Shown here: positions 16,457-25,570 of the stretch, one piece after another
Position numbering within the stretch: the first letter of the stretch is position 1
Layout of the letters: every line of letters starts with the position of its first letter
Source: Bacteroidia bacterium
Lineage (GTDB): Bacteria > Bacteroidota > Bacteroidia > Flavobacteriales_D > JAUILH01
Length of the DNA stretch: 37,202 nucleotides
Reading direction: 5' to 3'
NCBI GenBank assembly: GCA_030433115.1
Contig: JAUILH010000024.1
Location: forward strand, 1 to 37,202
The notes under the pieces: generated by a model
The model's database searches: none
What the model was told of the DNA's origin: nothing
The model's input: the letters and a program-made list of their open reading frames with translations, nothing else
Program-made: the position numbers and the translations under genes

Positions 16457-18883
16457 ATGAAAACATTGTTCATGTCGACACTTGTTTGCCTTTTTAGCCT
16501 ATCGGTTAACGCACAAGACTACGTTAAAGCCATTGTCTACGCCAACGCCCAGGAACTTCAATCCTTGTCTTCACAAGGTGTTGCCCTGGATCACGGAAAA
16601 ATCAAGAGAGACACTTACATCATCTCCGATTTTTCTCAAGCCGAAATTGCTGTGATCAAGGCCAATGGCATCAACTATGAAATTTTGCATCATGATGTAC
16701 AGACATACTACCAATCCAGATTAAGCAATGAGCACAAGCCCCACAGCTCCTACAAATTTGGCGACCCACATTTGAAGCACATGCGTGGTGCGGGTTGTGG
16801 TAATTCTGGAGGTTCGGCAACAACCGATTATCCTCAACCCACTAATTTTTCTTTGGGAAGCATGGGCGGTTATTTTACATATCAGGAGTTTGTGGACAAT
16901 TTGGATAGCATGGCTTCTAAATATCCCAACCTAATTACTACGAAAGCTTCCATAGATTCTGCGGGAAATCAAATTGGATCGGGAACGACGATTGACGGCT
17001 ATCCGGTATATTGGGTTAAGATTTCGGACAACCCGAATACGGATGAAACCAGCGAATCAGAAATCCTGTATTCCTCCATCCATCACGCCCGAGAACCAGC
17101 CAGCTTGTCTCAGTTGATTTATTACATGTGGTACTTACTTGAAAACTATGGCACAGATGACCAGGTGACTCATTTGGTAGACAATGTTGAAATGTACTTT
17201 GTACCTATGATTAATCCTGACGGCTACATTTACAATGAACAGACTCAACCGGGAGGCGGCGGCTTGTGGCGTAAAAACAGAAGGAACAATGGTGGTGGCG
17301 ATTTTGGAGTAGACCTCAATAGAAATTACTCATATCAATTTGGTGTGAGTGGTGCGTCCAGCAATCCTTCAGACAACACCTACCATGGTGGCTCTCCATT
17401 CTCAGAATACGAAACCAGGTGCATGCGTGCCTTTCACATGGACCATGAGTTTAGAATTGCCTTGAATGCACACACTTATGGTGATTTGCTGTTATTCCCA
17501 TTTGGCTACGCCTCTGTTCAAACCAGTGACCATAATTTGTATGAAGCGTATACCAACCACATGGTGAGCAAAAGTACGCTCGCCGGTTTATTGAGTGCAG
17601 GATTGTATCCAGCTGCCGGTGACTCTGATGACTGGGGATATGCAGGCGATTTGGGAATTAAACCAAAAGTATTGTCAATGACGCCTGAAATCGGTGCAGA
17701 TTCTCATGGTTTCTGGCCAGCAACAAGTGAGATTATTGACATTTGTAAAAACACCACTTTCATGAATCTATCTGCTGCACACCTTACCTGGATTTATGGT
17801 TTGGTGGCGGATAAGAATCCTCAGGTGATCGGCGACCTCAATGGTTACTTTAAATTTGAGTTGATGCGCATGGGGCAAGAACCTGGCAATTTAACTGTAT
17901 CTATTGATCCTATTGGATCTGAAATTACAAGCATTGGTGCCAGTAAGACATACAATCCGGTGAATGTATTGGACACAGAATTCGATTCTATTGCCTACAC
18001 TTTAGACCCCGGTATGCAGTCTGGTCAGATTTTCCAATTTGAATTAAGAGTGTCAAATGGATCTTACACAATTGTTGACACCATCACCAAATACTTTGGT
18101 CAAACTTCTGTTGTATTTGCGGGCAATGGTTCGATGAGCGACTGGACAAGCAACACCTGGAACACGACTACTCAGGACTTTGTGAGCTCACCGACTTCCA
18201 TCACAGATTCACCTGGAAATGGCAACGATTATCCCAACGGTGCCAACAACATCATTACTCTAAATCAAACCGTAGATTTAAGCAATTCGGTTTCCGCAGT
18301 AGTGAATTTCTATGCCAAATGGGATATTGAAGACAACTATGATTTTTGCCAATTAATGGCGTCTACTGATGGTGGATCTTCATGGATTCCAATGTGTGGA
18401 TTGTACACCCAAACCGGAACCAACGATCAGGATCAGGGAGAGCCTGTGTGGGATGGCACTCAGAATTCGTGGGTAGAAGAACAAGTAGATTTGAGTGATT
18501 TCTTAGGACAACAAATTCAATTGAGATTTAGGTTGAGAAGTGACAACTTTGTAACCGGAGATGGATTCTATTTTGACGACTTTACAATTTCAACTATTGA
18601 GAGCGCCCCTGATGCCATTGAAGAATACAGCATCAACTTAGGACAAAACATGCCCAATCCATCAACGGGAATCACATATATACCCTACAACTTAAATGGT
18701 GCCAATGATGCTAAATTGGTATTAAGTAACAGCCAAGGCCAAATTGTAAGAATCATTGATTTGAGCAACGATCATAAACAAGTTCAAATTAACACCTCCG
18801 ATTTGGCAGCGGGTGTGTATGCTTACAGAATTCAATCTGGCAACTTAATCAGTGGTGTGAGACGCTTGTCTGTGATTAAATAA
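16457..18883 (+). CDS. Secreted M14 zinc carboxypeptidase with T9SS type A domain
   Basis: An 808-residue secreted metallopeptidase. The signal peptide is MKTLFMSTLVCLFSLSVNAQ. The M14 domain (about 130-450) has zinc ligands His210 and Glu213 in HHAREP and His339 in HTYGD, substrate-binding residues in DLNRNY, and the catalytic Glu411 in MTPEIGAD. Residues of about 560-710 form a MAM/immune-inhibitor-like beta module (FYAKWDIEDNYDFCQL). The end, from NMPNPSTGITYIPYNL, is a type A T9SS sorting domain. It likely trims C-terminal residues of peptides outside the cell for nutrition. Its last 39 bases overlap the convergent ctaA. Confidence 0.94.
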   Translation: MKTLFMSTLVCLFSLSVNAQDYVKAIVYANAQELQSLSSQGVALDHGKIKRDTYIISDFSQAEIAVIKANGINYEILHHDVQTYYQSRLSNEHKPHSSYKFGDPHLKHMRGAGCGNSGGSATTDYPQPTNFSLGSMGGYFTYQEFVDNLDSMASKYPNLITTKASIDSAGNQIGSGTTIDGYPVYWVKISDNPNTDETSESEILYSSIHHAREPASLSQLIYYMWYLLENYGTDDQVTHLVDNVEMYFVPMINPDGYIYNEQTQPGGGGLWRKNRRNNGGGDFGVDLNRNYSYQFGVSGASSNPSDNTYHGGSPFSEYETRCMRAFHMDHEFRIALNAHTYGDLLLFPFGYASVQTSDHNLYEAYTNHMVSKSTLAGLLSAGLYPAAGDSDDWGYAGDLGIKPKVLSMTPEIGADSHGFWPATSEIIDICKNTTFMNLSAAHLTWIYGLVADKNPQVIGDLNGYFKFELMRMGQEPGNLTVSIDPIGSEITSIGASKTYNPVNVLDTEFDSIAYTLDPGMQSGQIFQFELRVSNGSYTIVDTITKYFGQTSVVFAGNGSMSDWTSNTWNTTTQDFVSSPTSITDSPGNGNDYPNGANNIITLNQTVDLSNSVSAVVNFYAKWDIEDNYDFCQLMASTDGGSSWIPMCGLYTQTGTNDQDQGEPVWDGTQNSWVEEQVDLSDFLGQQIQLRFRLRSDNFVTGDGFYFDDFTISTIESAPDAIEEYSINLGQNMPNPSTGITYIPYNLNGANDAKLVLSNSQGQIVRIIDLSNDHKQVQINTSDLAAGVYAYRIQSGNLISGVRRLSVIK

Positions 18884-19879
18884 ACTCAAAGCCATATAAA
18901 ATTGTACCGCAAAGAATGCGCTTGCTAACAATAAGTGGGCTGGTTGTGCCCATCTTGGGAAATCGGCATAGGCCATAATAATACCCAGTAAAATTTCAAC
19001 ACCAAGTATGGCCATCATAGCCACGATATAAGGCTTGATTTTTTCATTTGACCAAAGTAGATAGGTAAGTATAGAGGAGCTTACTAAAACTGCCCAGGAA
19101 AAACTTCTATGCACTTTATAGTCCATTCCCAAACTATCCAACACATGAGCACGGGCAATTCCTTCATCCAACAAAATATCGACTCCTTGTCTTAAATGGG
19201 CGCCAGCCATTATCTGATAGACAGAGATAAATATCCCCAAACCAAGCAATATTTTGACCCACGCATTTTGACCTATTGGCAAGGCTTTCTCTCGGAGCAA
19301 ATGCAATATAATCAGCTGAATCGCAACAATTACAAGTGCTAGCAACATGTGCACAGTGATGGTCCAGGGAATGAGGTTGCTCGCTACTACAATAGATCCA
19401 AACCAGGCTTCAACCACGAGTACAAATAGATTGAGTACGGCTAAAAAAACCAGCCATTTGTTTCTCTTTCTATACCATCGAAGGGCCAAATAAGTTTGTA
19501 ACAACATGAATAATCCTGCAAGTACACCAGCTAGTCTATTGATATACTCCGTCCAGGTCCTTGCCGCATTAAAAGGGGCTTCCATTTCAGCCAAGTTTTC
19601 ATTCGACCGGATATCATCCGCCAGATCCTTATTTCCTATTGCCTCTAAAAACTTGGAAAATCGCTCTATTTTTTTGAGCCGTTTCTCGGTATAAATCTCG
19701 CGGTAATTATCTGGCAACTGACTTTCATCTGTTGGCGGCACCCACGACCCAAAGCACTTAGGCCAATCGGGGCAGCCCATTCCGCTTCCTGTCATTCTCA
19801 CAACCGAACCCGCAACAATTACCAAAAACACAAATATTAAGGTAATGCGAACAATTTTCTTAAATTTATGATCGTTCAT
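18845..19879 (-). CDS. ctaA: Heme A synthase (COX15/CtaA)
   Basis: CtaA oxidises the C8 methyl of heme O to make heme A for aa3/caa3-type cytochrome oxidase. It is 344 residues with about eight membrane segments. The N-terminal GSVVRMTGSGMGCPDWPKCF holds the conserved paired cysteines in the first extracytoplasmic loop. Heme-ligand histidines are expected in segments such as ITVHMLLALV, YKVHRSFSWAV and AQPAHLLLAS, and the EYINRLAGVLAG motif is family-typical. It is divergent from the outer-membrane protein pair. Oxidase and heme O synthase genes are not in the window. Confidence 0.95.
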   Translation of the reverse strand: MNDHKFKKIVRITLIFVFLVIVAGSVVRMTGSGMGCPDWPKCFGSWVPPTDESQLPDNYREIYTEKRLKKIERFSKFLEAIGNKDLADDIRSNENLAEMEAPFNAARTWTEYINRLAGVLAGLFMLLQTYLALRWYRKRNKWLVFLAVLNLFVLVVEAWFGSIVVASNLIPWTITVHMLLALVIVAIQLIILHLLREKALPIGQNAWVKILLGLGIFISVYQIMAGAHLRQGVDILLDEGIARAHVLDSLGMDYKVHRSFSWAVLVSSSILTYLLWSNEKIKPYIVAMMAILGVEILLGIIMAYADFPRWAQPAHLLLASAFFAVQFYMALSLFNHRQASHTTD

Positions 19880-19890
19880 AATATGTCCTA

Positions 19891-19898
19891 CAAAAGTA
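19891..19898 (-). promoter_or_regulatory. -7 element of ctaA
   Basis: TACTTTTG on the minus strand fits TAnnTTTG and ends 11 bases before the ctaA ATG, so the leader would be very short. A TTG lies 15 bases upstream, shorter than normal spacing. Confidence 0.4.
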
Positions 19899-19903
19899 TA
19901 TAC

Positions 19904-20656
19904 ATGTTTAAATCAATCCGCTTTTTTTCCAGCTTCTTTTTGCTGTGTTGCATTTTTGTGATGCAGAAAGGATATTCACAAGACAGTATCATTGCTGAGA
20001 TAGAAGACAAATCGTCCTCAGAACAATCCTTTGGTGGATTGGTAGTTTTGAGACCCGTAAAAGAATTCCCATCAGCAGGAAATTTTAGTCTCGGTTTGCG
20101 GTCTACTGCCAGTTTATTTAATTCAGATGGTGGATTCGGCAGTGGCGCCGGAGGTCAGTTCAGACTTCAATTGTCTGATAGAGTGAATACAGAATGGTTT
20201 GCAGACTTAATCACAACCAATCTTTCATATGCTGGCAGAAGAACGGATGCTCACATAGGGTGGTCTGTTATGTTTTATCTAAAAAACCCTCAAACAGCGG
20301 CGCAGTCCATATTACAGCCCTATGTGCTTGCCGGACATTGTTTTGACTATACCAAGATCAGTGCTTTTAGCAATCCGTTCGAGAATAAAGCTGGGGAAAC
20401 GGATGAGAGGTGGAGTTCTGCTGTTCAAATGGGACTGGGCACACATTTTAACATGTCTGACAGATTTGATTTTTCTTTGAGCGCGCAATATATGCTTCAT
20501 TTGGGCAACGACATTCACGCACACATTGAAGAAGGCAGCGGTTACCCGGAGCTCGAAATTGAAGAGCATGATGGCTCAAGTATTGAAGGTCATTTATTGG
20601 TGACTTTAAGTGTTAATTATAAAATTGCAGACTTATGGAAATCAAGACGTTATTAA
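19904..20656 (+). CDS. Putative outer-membrane beta-barrel protein
   Basis: From the ATG at 19904 the product is 250 residues and starts MFKSIRFFSSFFLLCCIFV, a signal peptide ending near GYSQ. The body has alternating aromatic/polar strands (GNFSLGLRSTASLFN, GGQFRLQLSDRVNTEWFAD, HIGWSVMFYLKN, DFSLSAQYMLHL), and the last strand is HLLVTLSVNYKI, as in 8-12 stranded outer-membrane barrels. I do not recognise the family. An acidic, His-containing stretch near the end (HAHIEEG and EIEEHDG) could bind metal, but this is speculative. The frame could start earlier at 19868, overlapping the ctaA start, which is less likely. It overlaps the next gene by 22 bases. Confidence 0.75.
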   Translation: MFKSIRFFSSFFLLCCIFVMQKGYSQDSIIAEIEDKSSSEQSFGGLVVLRPVKEFPSAGNFSLGLRSTASLFNSDGGFGSGAGGQFRLQLSDRVNTEWFADLITTNLSYAGRRTDAHIGWSVMFYLKNPQTAAQSILQPYVLAGHCFDYTKISAFSNPFENKAGETDERWSSAVQMGLGTHFNMSDRFDFSLSAQYMLHLGNDIHAHIEEGSGYPELEIEEHDGSSIEGHLLVTLSVNYKIADLWKSRRY

Positions 20657-21240
20657 TCGCATTGGTCTGCCTACCTCTTGGGGCATTTTCTCAATCTGAT
20701 TTTGAAAAAAAGGGGCAGTTGCAGGCAAGTGCTACTTTCTCTATTGGTTTGATGCGGGACAATGTTCAAAATGCTTATCTGCACGGATTTATCAACTATT
20801 TCCCCGAAGAAAGTATATCTCTAAGAGGCGATGGTTATTATTTTTTCAACTCGATTAGCGACTTTAAGCCATTGACGCTCAACCACCAAATATATGCAGG
20901 TGGATTTTACCATTTCAAGTCGAGCAAGATTGATCCATACCTTGGTTTCCAACCGGGAATTGCCATTTCAAGTAGATCTGACAGCATTCAATCATTCGAC
21001 CCTACTTTTACGGAGCCATCAGCAACCAGTGTGAATCCGTTGACAAGCTTTGTGGCAGGATTCAATTACTTTGGAGGCAAACATTTTAGCTTATTTGTGG
21101 AAACCAGATATACCAGAGGCGTTCATCTGTCAAATAGCTGGCCTAAATACCTGGATGAATTGAGGTTCAGTTTTGGATTGGCTTTTCAGGTAAATACCAA
21201 TCCAAGAAGGAAAGTTCGCAAACTAAATGAAAGCGAATAA
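20635..21240 (+). CDS. Putative outer-membrane beta-barrel protein, coupled to preceding gene
   Basis: A 201-residue protein beginning MEIKTLLIALVCLPLGAFSQ, a signal peptide. Strand-like segments follow (GQLQASATFSIGLMRDN, SISLRGDGYYFF, HQIYAGGFYHFK, YLGFQPGIAISS, FVAGFNYFGGKHFSLFVETR, RFSFGLAFQVN), fitting a small outer-membrane barrel of the OmpA/OmpW-like type. No named family is recognised. Translation is probably coupled to the preceding barrel gene, which it overlaps by 22 bases, so the two may act together. Confidence 0.75.
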   Translation: MEIKTLLIALVCLPLGAFSQSDFEKKGQLQASATFSIGLMRDNVQNAYLHGFINYFPEESISLRGDGYYFFNSISDFKPLTLNHQIYAGGFYHFKSSKIDPYLGFQPGIAISSRSDSIQSFDPTFTEPSATSVNPLTSFVAGFNYFGGKHFSLFVETRYTRGVHLSNSWPKYLDELRFSFGLAFQVNTNPRRKVRKLNESE

Positions 21241-21294
21241 AACATGGACAACTTCAGATAATAATACGGTCCAATAAATCGGCACTCAATGAAT

Positions 21295-21302
21295 TAGTTT
21301 TG
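21295..21302 (+). promoter_or_regulatory. -7 element of the GH25 gene
   Basis: TAGTTTTG fits TAnnTTTG and ends 16 bases before the ATG at 21319. No -33 box is evident at normal spacing. Confidence 0.35.
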
Positions 21303-21318
21303 ATCAAACTTATCAATC

Positions 21319-21960
21319 ATGCGAAAAACAATTCTGAGTTTCACTTTAGTGTTCGTTTCCATAATCACTGCATTTTCTCAATCACCTTGCTCTAACAATT
21401 CATGTAAAAAGGGTATTGACGTGTCTAAATTTCAAGGTGATATTCAATGGACAAAAGTGAAATCATCTGGTATCTCCTTTTGTATTTCGAAGGCCACTCA
21501 GGGCACCAAAATAACTGACCCAAAATTTAAGGCCAATTGGGAAGGGTCAGAGATTCTTGAATCTAGAAGTGCCTACCACTTTTATGTCACGACAAGAAAA
21601 GGAAAGAAACAAGCCAAGTATTTCATGAAATCCGTTGGTGAAAAGAAATGGAAAGAAAAATTGGCACCGGTTATAGACATAGAAAGAATTGACGGAGATG
21701 TGACTACTGAGGAATGGCATAAACAACTCCGAATTTGTCTAAAGTTCGTTGAAAGGAAATGGAATGTAAAACCCATCATTTACTCGTCTGAAAACTTCTA
21801 CAAAACCTATTTGGCAGAAAGTTTCAAGGAGTATCCGGTTTGGATTGCAAGGTATCGTCAAAAAGGACCAGAGATGCAGTCGTGGATGATTTGGCAATAC
21901 ACGGACAGTGGCAAAGTAAATGGCATCAAGGGCAACGTAGACCTCAACTATATGCCGTGA
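21319..21960 (+). CDS. Exported GH25 family lysozyme (muramidase)
   Basis: A 213-residue protein with a signal peptide (MRKTILSFTLVFVSIITAFS) and a complete glycoside hydrolase family 25 domain. GH25 enzymes cut the beta-1,4 bond between MurNAc and GlcNAc in peptidoglycan. Key residues visible are Asp34 in GIDVSKFQG and the catalytic pair Asp120/Glu122 in PVIDIE. The WQYTDSGKVNGI and VDLNYM end is typical. With no T9SS domain or lipobox, it should act in the periplasm, in wall remodelling or against imported material. A -7 box at 21295-21302 suggests its own promoter. It is convergent with the next gene, 7 bases apart. Confidence 0.92.
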   Translation: MRKTILSFTLVFVSIITAFSQSPCSNNSCKKGIDVSKFQGDIQWTKVKSSGISFCISKATQGTKITDPKFKANWEGSEILESRSAYHFYVTTRKGKKQAKYFMKSVGEKKWKEKLAPVIDIERIDGDVTTEEWHKQLRICLKFVERKWNVKPIIYSSENFYKTYLAESFKEYPVWIARYRQKGPEMQSWMIWQYTDSGKVNGIKGNVDLNYMP

Positions 21961-21967
21961 ATTTCAC

Positions 21968-22669
21968 CTAAAATCTATACCCACATCCAAGCTTAACTTC
22001 ACCGACTGACTGTTCAAATTGACTTCTGGGTCCATACTTAGGTTGAAATCCGGTTTCAGGTACCGCACCACTCACCGTGTGATAAGGCAAATAAAACACT
22101 ATTCCCACGCTCGCCTCACCAAAAAAACGTTGCGAGAAATTGTATTGAACACCTGGTCTCAAACCGAATGCCAGCGCCCAAAAATCATATCTCCCTTCAT
22201 GATCAACGGAGCTCAAATGTGGGTACCATTTAGTGGGTTCATATTTTTCTGAATAGTGGTCGCTCATATTGAGATATGTGACGTCAACAGCCACTGTCGG
22301 ATTCAATTTGGGGACCGAAATCCCCCAAACAAAATACCCACCCAATCGCACTACATATCCTTTGAAGTTTGATTCAAGGCGCGTGCGATCATACGCCCAT
22401 ACAGGGTCAACCGGATAATCACCTTCCTTGTGAAAACCAGGTCCGTCAAAGCCAGAGCCTTTTTCATAATTCATCCGACCAATTGGTCCCCCTCCAAAAT
22501 CCAGAAAAACACCTCCCCCTTTACCAGTATATGACAGACTTAATGAACTGATATGTTTTTCGCGCCAAAAAACACCATTCATTCCTACAGCCCATTTATA
22601 CCTCTGAGCATGGGTCTGTCCAGGGATAACCAATACTATCAAAAAAATAAAGCTCCTAATTAACACCAC
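21968..22669 (-). CDS. Putative outer-membrane beta-barrel protein, GTG start
   Basis: A 233-residue protein. It starts with GTG at 22669 (a second GTG follows directly), and no ATG is in frame. The signal peptide MVLIRSFIFLIVLVIPGQTHAQ is followed by Gly- and Tyr-rich strands (SSLSLSYTGKGGGVFLDFGG, VVRLGGYFVWG, AVDVTYLNM, FGLRPGVQYNFSQRFFGEAS) and ends in GEVKLGCGYRF, an aromatic C-terminus typical of outer-membrane barrels. The family is not recognised. It is not obviously related to the two barrel-like genes upstream. Confidence 0.75.
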   Translation of the reverse strand: MVLIRSFIFLIVLVIPGQTHAQRYKWAVGMNGVFWREKHISSLSLSYTGKGGGVFLDFGGGPIGRMNYEKGSGFDGPGFHKEGDYPVDPVWAYDRTRLESNFKGYVVRLGGYFVWGISVPKLNPTVAVDVTYLNMSDHYSEKYEPTKWYPHLSSVDHEGRYDFWALAFGLRPGVQYNFSQRFFGEASVGIVFYLPYHTVSGAVPETGFQPKYGPRSQFEQSVGEVKLGCGYRF

Positions 22670-22703
22670 AAATCCTCATTTTGAAAAACCTCAAATTCAT
22701 CCC

Positions 22704-22734
22704 TTTCAATCAATAAAACATACACTTAACTTTG
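22704..22734 (+). promoter_or_regulatory. Promoter of the PKD/type B T9SS gene
   Basis: TTTC (22704-22707), a 19-base spacer and TAACTTTG (22727-22734). The -7 box is a perfect match and the -33 box is one base off TTTG. The leader to TTG 22775 would be about 34 bases, similar to rplU and mutY here. Confidence 0.5.
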
Positions 22735-22774
22735 GGAACAATTTTTGCACCGTAGTGTTTAGTATATTTACTAG

Positions 22775-24925
22775 TTGAACTACCCATTTGTGAGAATTAT
22801 TGTATTCATATCATTGATTTTGTCCTCCTTTATCGGGAAATCTACCCATCTGGTGGGAGGTGAAATCTATTACGATCACCTTGGTGGATATCAATACCGA
22901 ATAACGTGCATTATCTACAGGGACTGCGGTCCAAGCAACTCCAACAATACTCAGTTTGATGCTCAGGCTAAGATTGGCATTTTCAATAACGGAAATCTAG
23001 AGATGCAGCTAAATGTTGCCAAAAGTCCAACTACCAATGTGCCCATCAATATAAACAACCCTTGTCTGGTAGTCCCTCCATCAGCATGTATTGAAGAAGC
23101 TAGATACATCACAACAGTCACGCTTCCTCCTAAGGTCGGTGGCTACGACATAGTTTACCAAAGATGTTGCCGCAATCCATCGACTCAGAATATTCTAAAT
23201 CCAAATTCCCAGGGCTCATCTTATTTAGCACACATTCCGGAAGATCCATTAGAAGCGGAAAACAGCTCTCCCCGTTTTTTGAATTATCCACCAACCGTGT
23301 TATGCTCTTTGAACCCTTTTACTTTCGACCATTCCGCCACGGATGCGGATGGAGATCAATTGGTCTATGAGTTGTGTACTCCTTTTGATGGAGGAACTCC
23401 AAACAATCCTGCCCCCAACCCTTCTCCACCACCATTCTCAACCGTTACCTGGAACCTTGGATTCAACAACAACATGCAGATAGTGGGGAATCCAACCCTC
23501 TCAATTGACCCTGTGACTGGAGAACTAAGTGGCAATCCTACGGTAAATGGCATTTATACTTTTGGGGTTTGCGTGAAGGAATATCGAAACGGTATTCTGC
23601 TGAGTGAATCCAGACGAGATTTCCAATTTTGGGTAACAAATTGTGATCCACTATTGCTGGCAGGAATTCCGGCTCAAACAGATTCTTGTGCAGGTTTCAC
23701 CATTAACTTTACCAACAACAGTGTTGGGAGCTCCTTTTACGAGTGGGATTTTGGAGATGGCAACACATCCACGCAGGTAAACCCTACTCACACCTATGCT
23801 GCCCAGGGCAATTATACCATTCAATTAATTGCAAACCCGGGCTGGCCCTGTGCTGATACAGCCATAACCACCTATCAGGTAAAAGAGCCCTTGTCGGTCG
23901 ATTTTGTCCGGCCCAACGCTCAATGTGTTACAACTAACAACTACAGCTTTCAAGCCAATAGTAATCACACAGGAAGCGCTAATTTCTTTTGGGATTTTGG
24001 GACCAATGCCACCCCAAGTAGCTCTAACTTCCAGAACCCAAACAACATTATTTTTGGTGACAGTGGAAAATATGTGGTTAGCGTATTGGTGGATGAGGAT
24101 GGCTGTACTGCCAATTACAGTGATACCATTTACGTCATTCCCGAACCTATTATCGATTTCGATTTTCCGGCTCAGGAAGGTTGCCAGGTGTATGAAGCAT
24201 CCTTCACCGATGGCAGTTACAGCTGGACACCCTTAAATTATTTCTGGCACTTTGGAAATGGGGATACGTCAACCATGGCAAACCCAACAACCTACTACAC
24301 CGACACGGGCTATTATGATGTGACTTTGAGCATTTTTTCAGACTCTGGCTGCACCACAACCAAAACGCTGGCCATGGACGATCTAATTCATGTGTTGCCG
24401 TCCCCTACTTCACAATTTTCAATTAGTCCGGAAGAAACTGATGTATTTGAACCATTTTTCTTCATCACAGACCAGAGCTATGGAGGCGTTGTAGACCTAT
24501 TCTATCTGGACTCAAAAAACGACACCATATTACCTGGTAATGGTGGACAACATATTGTGGATGACACTGGTTGGGTGAATGTACAACAATGGGTGTATAA
24601 TGAACATGGTTGTCCGGATAGTTCTACCCAACTCATTTACATCAAACCCATTACAACCGTTTATGCGCCAAATGCCTTTACACCTGACGGAGACGGTAAG
24701 AATGACCTGTGGAAACCGATCGTTCGGGATGTTTACGATTACCAGGTTTTCGTCTTCACTCGATGGGGCGAATTAATTTTCTATTCTGAAGACCAAGAAG
24801 CGGGCTGGAACGGGACTTTCAAAGGCAAACAATCTCCTTCTGATGTCTATGTTTACAAACTCAGGTATCGTGCGATGAATAAGATTCAGCAGGAAAAAAT
24901 TGGTCATGTGACGCTGGTACGCTAA
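22775..24925 (+). CDS. PKD-domain cell-surface protein with type B (gliding-associated) T9SS domain
   Basis: A 716-residue secreted protein. No ATG is available: an in-frame TAG (22772) lies directly before TTG 22775, which gives the signal peptide MNYPFVRIIVFISLILSSF; GTG at 22790 is an alternative. The N-terminal HLVGGEIYYDHLGGYQYRI and YRDCG are typical of this family. PKD-type repeats occur at about 320-560 (YEWDFGDGNTSTQ, NFFWDFGTN, NYFWHFGNGDTST). The C-terminal YAPNAFTPDGDGKND... to GHVTLVR is the CHU_C/type B sorting domain. It is likely an adhesin or matrix protein, comparable in architecture to SprB-family proteins but far smaller. Confidence 0.92.
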   Translation: MNYPFVRIIVFISLILSSFIGKSTHLVGGEIYYDHLGGYQYRITCIIYRDCGPSNSNNTQFDAQAKIGIFNNGNLEMQLNVAKSPTTNVPININNPCLVVPPSACIEEARYITTVTLPPKVGGYDIVYQRCCRNPSTQNILNPNSQGSSYLAHIPEDPLEAENSSPRFLNYPPTVLCSLNPFTFDHSATDADGDQLVYELCTPFDGGTPNNPAPNPSPPPFSTVTWNLGFNNNMQIVGNPTLSIDPVTGELSGNPTVNGIYTFGVCVKEYRNGILLSESRRDFQFWVTNCDPLLLAGIPAQTDSCAGFTINFTNNSVGSSFYEWDFGDGNTSTQVNPTHTYAAQGNYTIQLIANPGWPCADTAITTYQVKEPLSVDFVRPNAQCVTTNNYSFQANSNHTGSANFFWDFGTNATPSSSNFQNPNNIIFGDSGKYVVSVLVDEDGCTANYSDTIYVIPEPIIDFDFPAQEGCQVYEASFTDGSYSWTPLNYFWHFGNGDTSTMANPTTYYTDTGYYDVTLSIFSDSGCTTTKTLAMDDLIHVLPSPTSQFSISPEETDVFEPFFFITDQSYGGVVDLFYLDSKNDTILPGNGGQHIVDDTGWVNVQQWVYNEHGCPDSSTQLIYIKPITTVYAPNAFTPDGDGKNDLWKPIVRDVYDYQVFVFTRWGELIFYSEDQEAGWNGTFKGKQSPSDVYVYKLRYRAMNKIQQEKIGHVTLVR

Positions 24926-24941
24926 GAAAAGTGCCGGCATG

Positions 24942-24973
24942 TTTTGATATTCAACTTAGTTTGAATACATTTG
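24942..24973 (+). promoter_or_regulatory. Promoter of rplU-rpmA
   Basis: TTTTG (24942-24946), a 19-base spacer and TACATTTG (24966-24973). Boxes and spacing match the Bacteroidota consensus exactly. The leader is about 34 bases and contains a short ACCC/GGGT inverted repeat around 24975-24992. Confidence 0.8.
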
Positions 24974-25013
24974 CACCCCCATTTTTGGGTAAAACAATTT
25001 AAATTTAACTGTT

Positions 25014-25547
25014 ATGTACGCAATTGTAGAGATAGCAGGGCAGCAATTCAAAGTTGAAAAAGATCAACAAGTATTTGTTCACCAGTTAGAAGGAAAAGAA
25101 GGAGACAAAGTGGATTTCCATGATGTTCTTTTGATTGACAACGGTGGAAAAGTAGCTGTTGGCGCCCCGGCTATAGAAGGCGCGAAGGTTAGCGCAGAAA
25201 TCCTTCGTCACCTTAAAGGCGATAAAGTAATTGTCTTTAAAAAGAAAAGAAGAAAAGGCTATAAGGTTAGAAACGGCCACAGACAATGTTTCACTGAGAT
25301 CAAAATCAATGGCATTTCTGAGAAAGGAGCTAAGAAGCCCGCAGCTAAGAAAGAAGCAGCTCCTAAAAAAGAGGAAGCGAAAGCTGAAGCTACTAGCGAC
25401 ACGCAGAAGGCTGAAAAAACTGAAGCCAAGTCTGATGACTTGAGTTCAAACACAGTTGCTCAGTTAAAAGAAATGGCGAAAGCTCAAGGCATTGAAGGAT
25501 ATACTTCTATGAAAAAAGCTGAATTAATTGAGGCTTTAAGTAAATAA
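25014..25547 (+). CDS. rplU: 50S ribosomal protein L21 with C-terminal Rho-N/SAP-like extension
   Basis: Residues 1-103 are a normal L21 ([38 protein letters not shown]). About 75 residues follow: a Lys/Ala/Glu-rich linker ([19 protein letters not shown]) and a final helix-turn-helix-like unit ([20 protein letters not shown] then [11 protein letters not shown]) that resembles Rho-N or SAP nucleic-acid binding folds. Standard bacterial L21 is about 103 residues, so the protein is far longer than usual. L21 contacts 23S rRNA, and the tail could reach the ribosome surface. The frame is continuous and rpmA follows 23 bases later in the usual order. Confidence 0.95.
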   Translation: MYAIVEIAGQQFKVEKDQQVFVHQLEGKEGDKVDFHDVLLIDNGGKVAVGAPAIEGAKVSAEILRHLKGDKVIVFKKKRRKGYKVRNGHRQCFTEIKINGISEKGAKKPAAKKEAAPKKEEAKAEATSDTQKAEKTEAKSDDLSSNTVAQLKEMAKAQGIEGYTSMKKAELIEALSK

Positions 25548-25570
25548 TAAACGATTAAAACCATAATAAA

